Assembly: GCA_018266435.1 (NCBI GenBank)
Contig: JAFEAL010000010.1
Coordinates: 1-64,000, forward strand
DNA: 64,000 nt
Reading direction: 5' to 3'
From: Bacteroidota bacterium
GTDB taxonomy: Bacteria; Bacteroidota; Bacteroidia; Cytophagales; Cyclobacteriaceae
Shown: positions 61,773-64,000 of the stretch, one piece after another
Numbering within the stretch: position 1 is the first letter of the stretch
Layout: every line of letters starts with the position of its first letter
The notes under the pieces: model-generated
What the model saw: the letters and a program-made list of their open reading frames with translations, nothing else
What the model was told of the DNA's origin: nothing
Database searches by the model: none
Translations under genes and position numbers: made by a program

Positions 61773-64000
61773 ATGGATTATCAACCCTTGACTATTAACT
61801 CTCGACCACTCAAACTCAGCGGCTTTGAAGCAGTAGTCATTACATCAGCTTCTAATTTTGTAAACATCGGTGAGCGAACAAACGTAACGGGCTCAGCCCG
61901 TTTTTTAAAACTGATTAAAGAAGACAAATTTGACGAAGCACTAGAGGTAGCCCTTGATCAGGTGCGGGGAGGAGCCCAAGTGATTGATGTAAACATGGAC
62001 GAAGGCATGCTCGACTCGAAGGCTGCCATGATCCGTTTTTTAAATTTAATGGCAAGCGAGCCGGAGATTGCGGCCGTACCCGTTATGATTGATTCATCCA
62101 AATGGGAAGTAATTGAAGCGGGTTTGAAATGCCTGCAAGGTAAAGGCATTGTTAACTCCATCAGTTTAAAAGAAGGTGAGAAGGAATTCATTCGTCAGGC
62201 AAAACTGGTAAAACGATACGGAGCCGCGGCAGTAGTGATGGCTTTTGATGAGCAAGGTCAAGCCGATACCTATGAAAAGCGAATTGGAATATGTCAGCGT
62301 GCCTATTCCATTTTAACTGAAAAAGTACAGTTTGCCCCCGAAGATATCATTTTTGACCCCAACATTTTTCCTATTGCTACGGGAATAGACGAGCACCGGA
62401 ATTATGCCTTGGATTTTTTCAGGGCGGCTAAATGGATTCGCGAAAACCTGCACCACTCACATGTGAGTGGTGGGGTAAGCAATGTATCGTTTAGCTTCCG
62501 AGGAAACCAACCAGTACGTGAGGCCATGCACTCGGCTTTTCTTTACCACGCCATTAAAAATGGAATGGATATGGGCATTGTTAACCCCGCCATGCTTGAG
62601 GTGTATGATGAAATTCCCAAGGAACTACTGGAGCGGGTAGAAGATGTTTTGCTGAACCGGAGAGAGGATGCCACCGAAAGATTGCTGGAATATGCTGAAA
62701 CCGTGAAGGGAGTTTCTAAGAAAAAAGAAGCTGATGATGCCTGGCGAAACGGAACAATAGAAGATCGACTAACCCATGCTTTAGTAAAGGGTATTGTGGA
62801 TTTTATTGAAGTGGACACAGAAGAAGCCAGAAAAAAATATGGAGCACTTCAGGTAATCGAAGGACCATTAATGGCGGGCATGAATGTGGTAGGCGATTTA
62901 TTTGGTGCCGGAAAAATGTTTCTGCCTCAAGTAGTCAAAAGTGCCCGCGTCATGAAGAAATCAGTGGCGTATTTAACCCCCTTTTTAGAAGAAGAAAAAA
63001 AACTGACCGGAGCCTCCGGTAAAGCGGTGGCTAAAATACTTTTGGCTACCGTAAAAGGCGATGTGCACGACATTGGTAAAAACATTGTGGGGGTGGTGCT
63101 CGCCTGCAATAATTTTGAAGTAGTTGATCTGGGGGTAATGGTGCCGGCAGAAAAAATAATTGAATCAGCCAGGCGCGAAAAAGTAGATGCCATTGGGCTG
63201 AGCGGCCTAATTACTCCTTCTCTTGATGAGATGATACACGTGGCTAAAGAAATGCAGCATGAAAAAATGGAGTTGCCCTTGCTGATTGGAGGTGCCACTA
63301 CTTCACGCATTCACACCGCTGTAAAAATTGATCCCGTGTACAACGGTCCGGTGGTGCACGTACTGGATGCTTCCAAATCCGTGCCTGTTACCAGCGAATT
63401 AGTTAACCCGATTACCCGGCCTTCGTTCAAAGAAAAAACCAAGAAAGAATACGAGGTGATGCGCAAAGATCACGCGAGCAGGCAACAAATAAAAAGCTAC
63501 ATTTCACTTAGTGATGCCAGAAAAAATAAAGTAGCAATCAACTGGGAGACATCACCTATTGTTAAACCTCAATTTATTGGAAGAAAAACTTTTAAAAATT
63601 ACCCCTTGGAAGAAATTGCCCAACACATTGATTGGACACCTTTTTTTCAAGCCTGGATGCTGGCCGGTCGCTATCCTGATATTTTGAAAGATGAAGTAGT
63701 GGGAGCAGAGGCCACAAAACTTTTAACGGATGCAAAAAAAATGTTATCAGAAATTATCCGCGATAAAAGTTTGCAAGCCAGTGCAGCCATTGCTTTTTAC
63801 CCCGCCAACGCTACAACAACAGATGATATAAATTTGTACGATGCCACGGGAAAAACTTTTAAAACCCTGCGTTTTCTCAGGCAACAGAGCAAAAAAGCTC
63901 AAAACCTTCCCAATTTTTGTTTGTCTGATTTTGTAGCACCCGAGTCGGTAGAGAAAAATGATTATATCGGCATGTTTGCTGTAACGGCTGGTATCGGCTT
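61773..64000 (+). CDS. metH: Methionine synthase, folate-cobalamin-activation part (MetH), 3' end outside window
   Basis: The frame is open from ATG 61773 to the window end (742 codons seen). The pterin-binding domain starts [14 protein letters not shown], the helical cap and cobalamin domain follow with [11 protein letters not shown] (the D-x-H-x2-G cobalamin ligand His), and the reactivation domain begins about residue 600 (W-T-P-F-F-Q-A-W). It transfers methyl from methyl-tetrahydrofolate via cobalamin to homocysteine held by the 60443 product. The first dozen residues ([11 protein letters not shown]) have no counterpart in MetH and come from the repeat flank of the inserted gene, so the start codon itself may be insertion-derived. 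Confidence 0.95.
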   Translation, partial: MDYQPLTINSRPLKLSGFEAVVITSASNFVNIGERTNVTGSARFLKLIKEDKFDEALEVALDQVRGGAQVIDVNMDEGMLDSKAAMIRFLNLMASEPEIAAVPVMIDSSKWEVIEAGLKCLQGKGIVNSISLKEGEKEFIRQAKLVKRYGAAAVVMAFDEQGQADTYEKRIGICQRAYSILTEKVQFAPEDIIFDPNIFPIATGIDEHRNYALDFFRAAKWIRENLHHSHVSGGVSNVSFSFRGNQPVREAMHSAFLYHAIKNGMDMGIVNPAMLEVYDEIPKELLERVEDVLLNRREDATERLLEYAETVKGVSKKKEADDAWRNGTIEDRLTHALVKGIVDFIEVDTEEARKKYGALQVIEGPLMAGMNVVGDLFGAGKMFLPQVVKSARVMKKSVAYLTPFLEEEKKLTGASGKAVAKILLATVKGDVHDIGKNIVGVVLACNNFEVVDLGVMVPAEKIIESARREKVDAIGLSGLITPSLDEMIHVAKEMQHEKMELPLLIGGATTSRIHTAVKIDPVYNGPVVHVLDASKSVPVTSELVNPITRPSFKEKTKKEYEVMRKDHASRQQIKSYISLSDARKNKVAINWETSPIVKPQFIGRKTFKNYPLEEIAQHIDWTPFFQAWMLAGRYPDILKDEVVGAEATKLLTDAKKMLSEIIRDKSLQASAAIAFYPANATTTDDINLYDATGKTFKTLRFLRQQSKKAQNLPNFCLSDFVAPESVEKNDYIGMFAVTAGIG

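Overview
This window is a piece of a Bacteroidota chromosome, most likely from the order Cytophagales. The evidence is a very large secreted protein with a C-terminal type IX secretion (T9SS) sorting domain, an exosortase of the Bacteroidota-specific XrtF type with its partner protein, TTG/TAnnTTTG promoter boxes instead of E. coli-type -35/-10 boxes, few recognisable Shine-Dalgarno sites, a short NuoG lacking the molybdopterin-like domain, and a methionine synthase encoded in two pieces. No rRNA, tRNA, CRISPR array, insertion sequence or phage was recognised. No gene-free stretch exceeds 300 bases.

Region 1 (1-24,800, all + strand) is a surface polysaccharide cluster, entered in mid-gene. 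It encodes about nine glycosyltransferases, two acyl/acetyltransferases, a HisH/HisF/WbpG-type trio that builds an amidino (acetamidino-like) sugar, a UDP-GlcNAc 2-epimerase, a sugar aminotransferase, an FkbM methyltransferase, a carbamoyltransferase and a Wzy-like polymerase. It also encodes two different initiating sugar-phosphate transferases side by side, one WecA/WbpL-like and one PglC-like. Genes are packed with 4-8 base overlaps and many start with GTG or TTG. No Wzx flippase is seen, so the cluster must continue to the left.

Region 2 (22,114-32,773, + strand) is the most interesting part. A complete UDP-N,N'-diacetylbacillosamine-type set (PglC, PglD, PglE and PglF homologues) is interleaved with exosortase XrtF, its associated membrane protein, a 1,924-residue T9SS-secreted repeat protein, and a 70-residue secreted protein. 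That small protein ends in a PITG motif, a hydrophobic segment and a basic tail, the layout of a sorting substrate. The inference is that the locus makes a diacetylated amino sugar and displays it, or anchors proteins with it, at the cell surface.

Region 3 (32,775-45,700) is housekeeping on both strands: an outer-membrane beta-barrel protein, succinyl-CoA ligase beta (sucC), a LolD-like ABC ATPase, a newly noted 52-residue lipoprotein, the tRNA methylthiotransferase MtaB, a DsbA/FrnE-like protein, aconitase with a lysine-rich histone-like tail, a TerB-like protein, groES-groEL, an unknown conserved gene, an alcohol dehydrogenase, and an HU protein with a clear promoter and terminator.

Region 4 (45,868-58,817, + strand) is the full 14-gene nuoA-N operon for respiratory complex I, followed by a CBS-domain gene and a convergent Ppx/GppA phosphatase gene.

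Region 5 (60,298-64,000, + strand) starts with a SAM-I riboswitch controlling metH. The homocysteine-binding half and the folate/cobalamin half of MetH are separate genes. Between them lies a decayed four-helix-bundle (23S rRNA intervening-sequence type) gene with short flanking repeats. The second metH gene runs off the window end.
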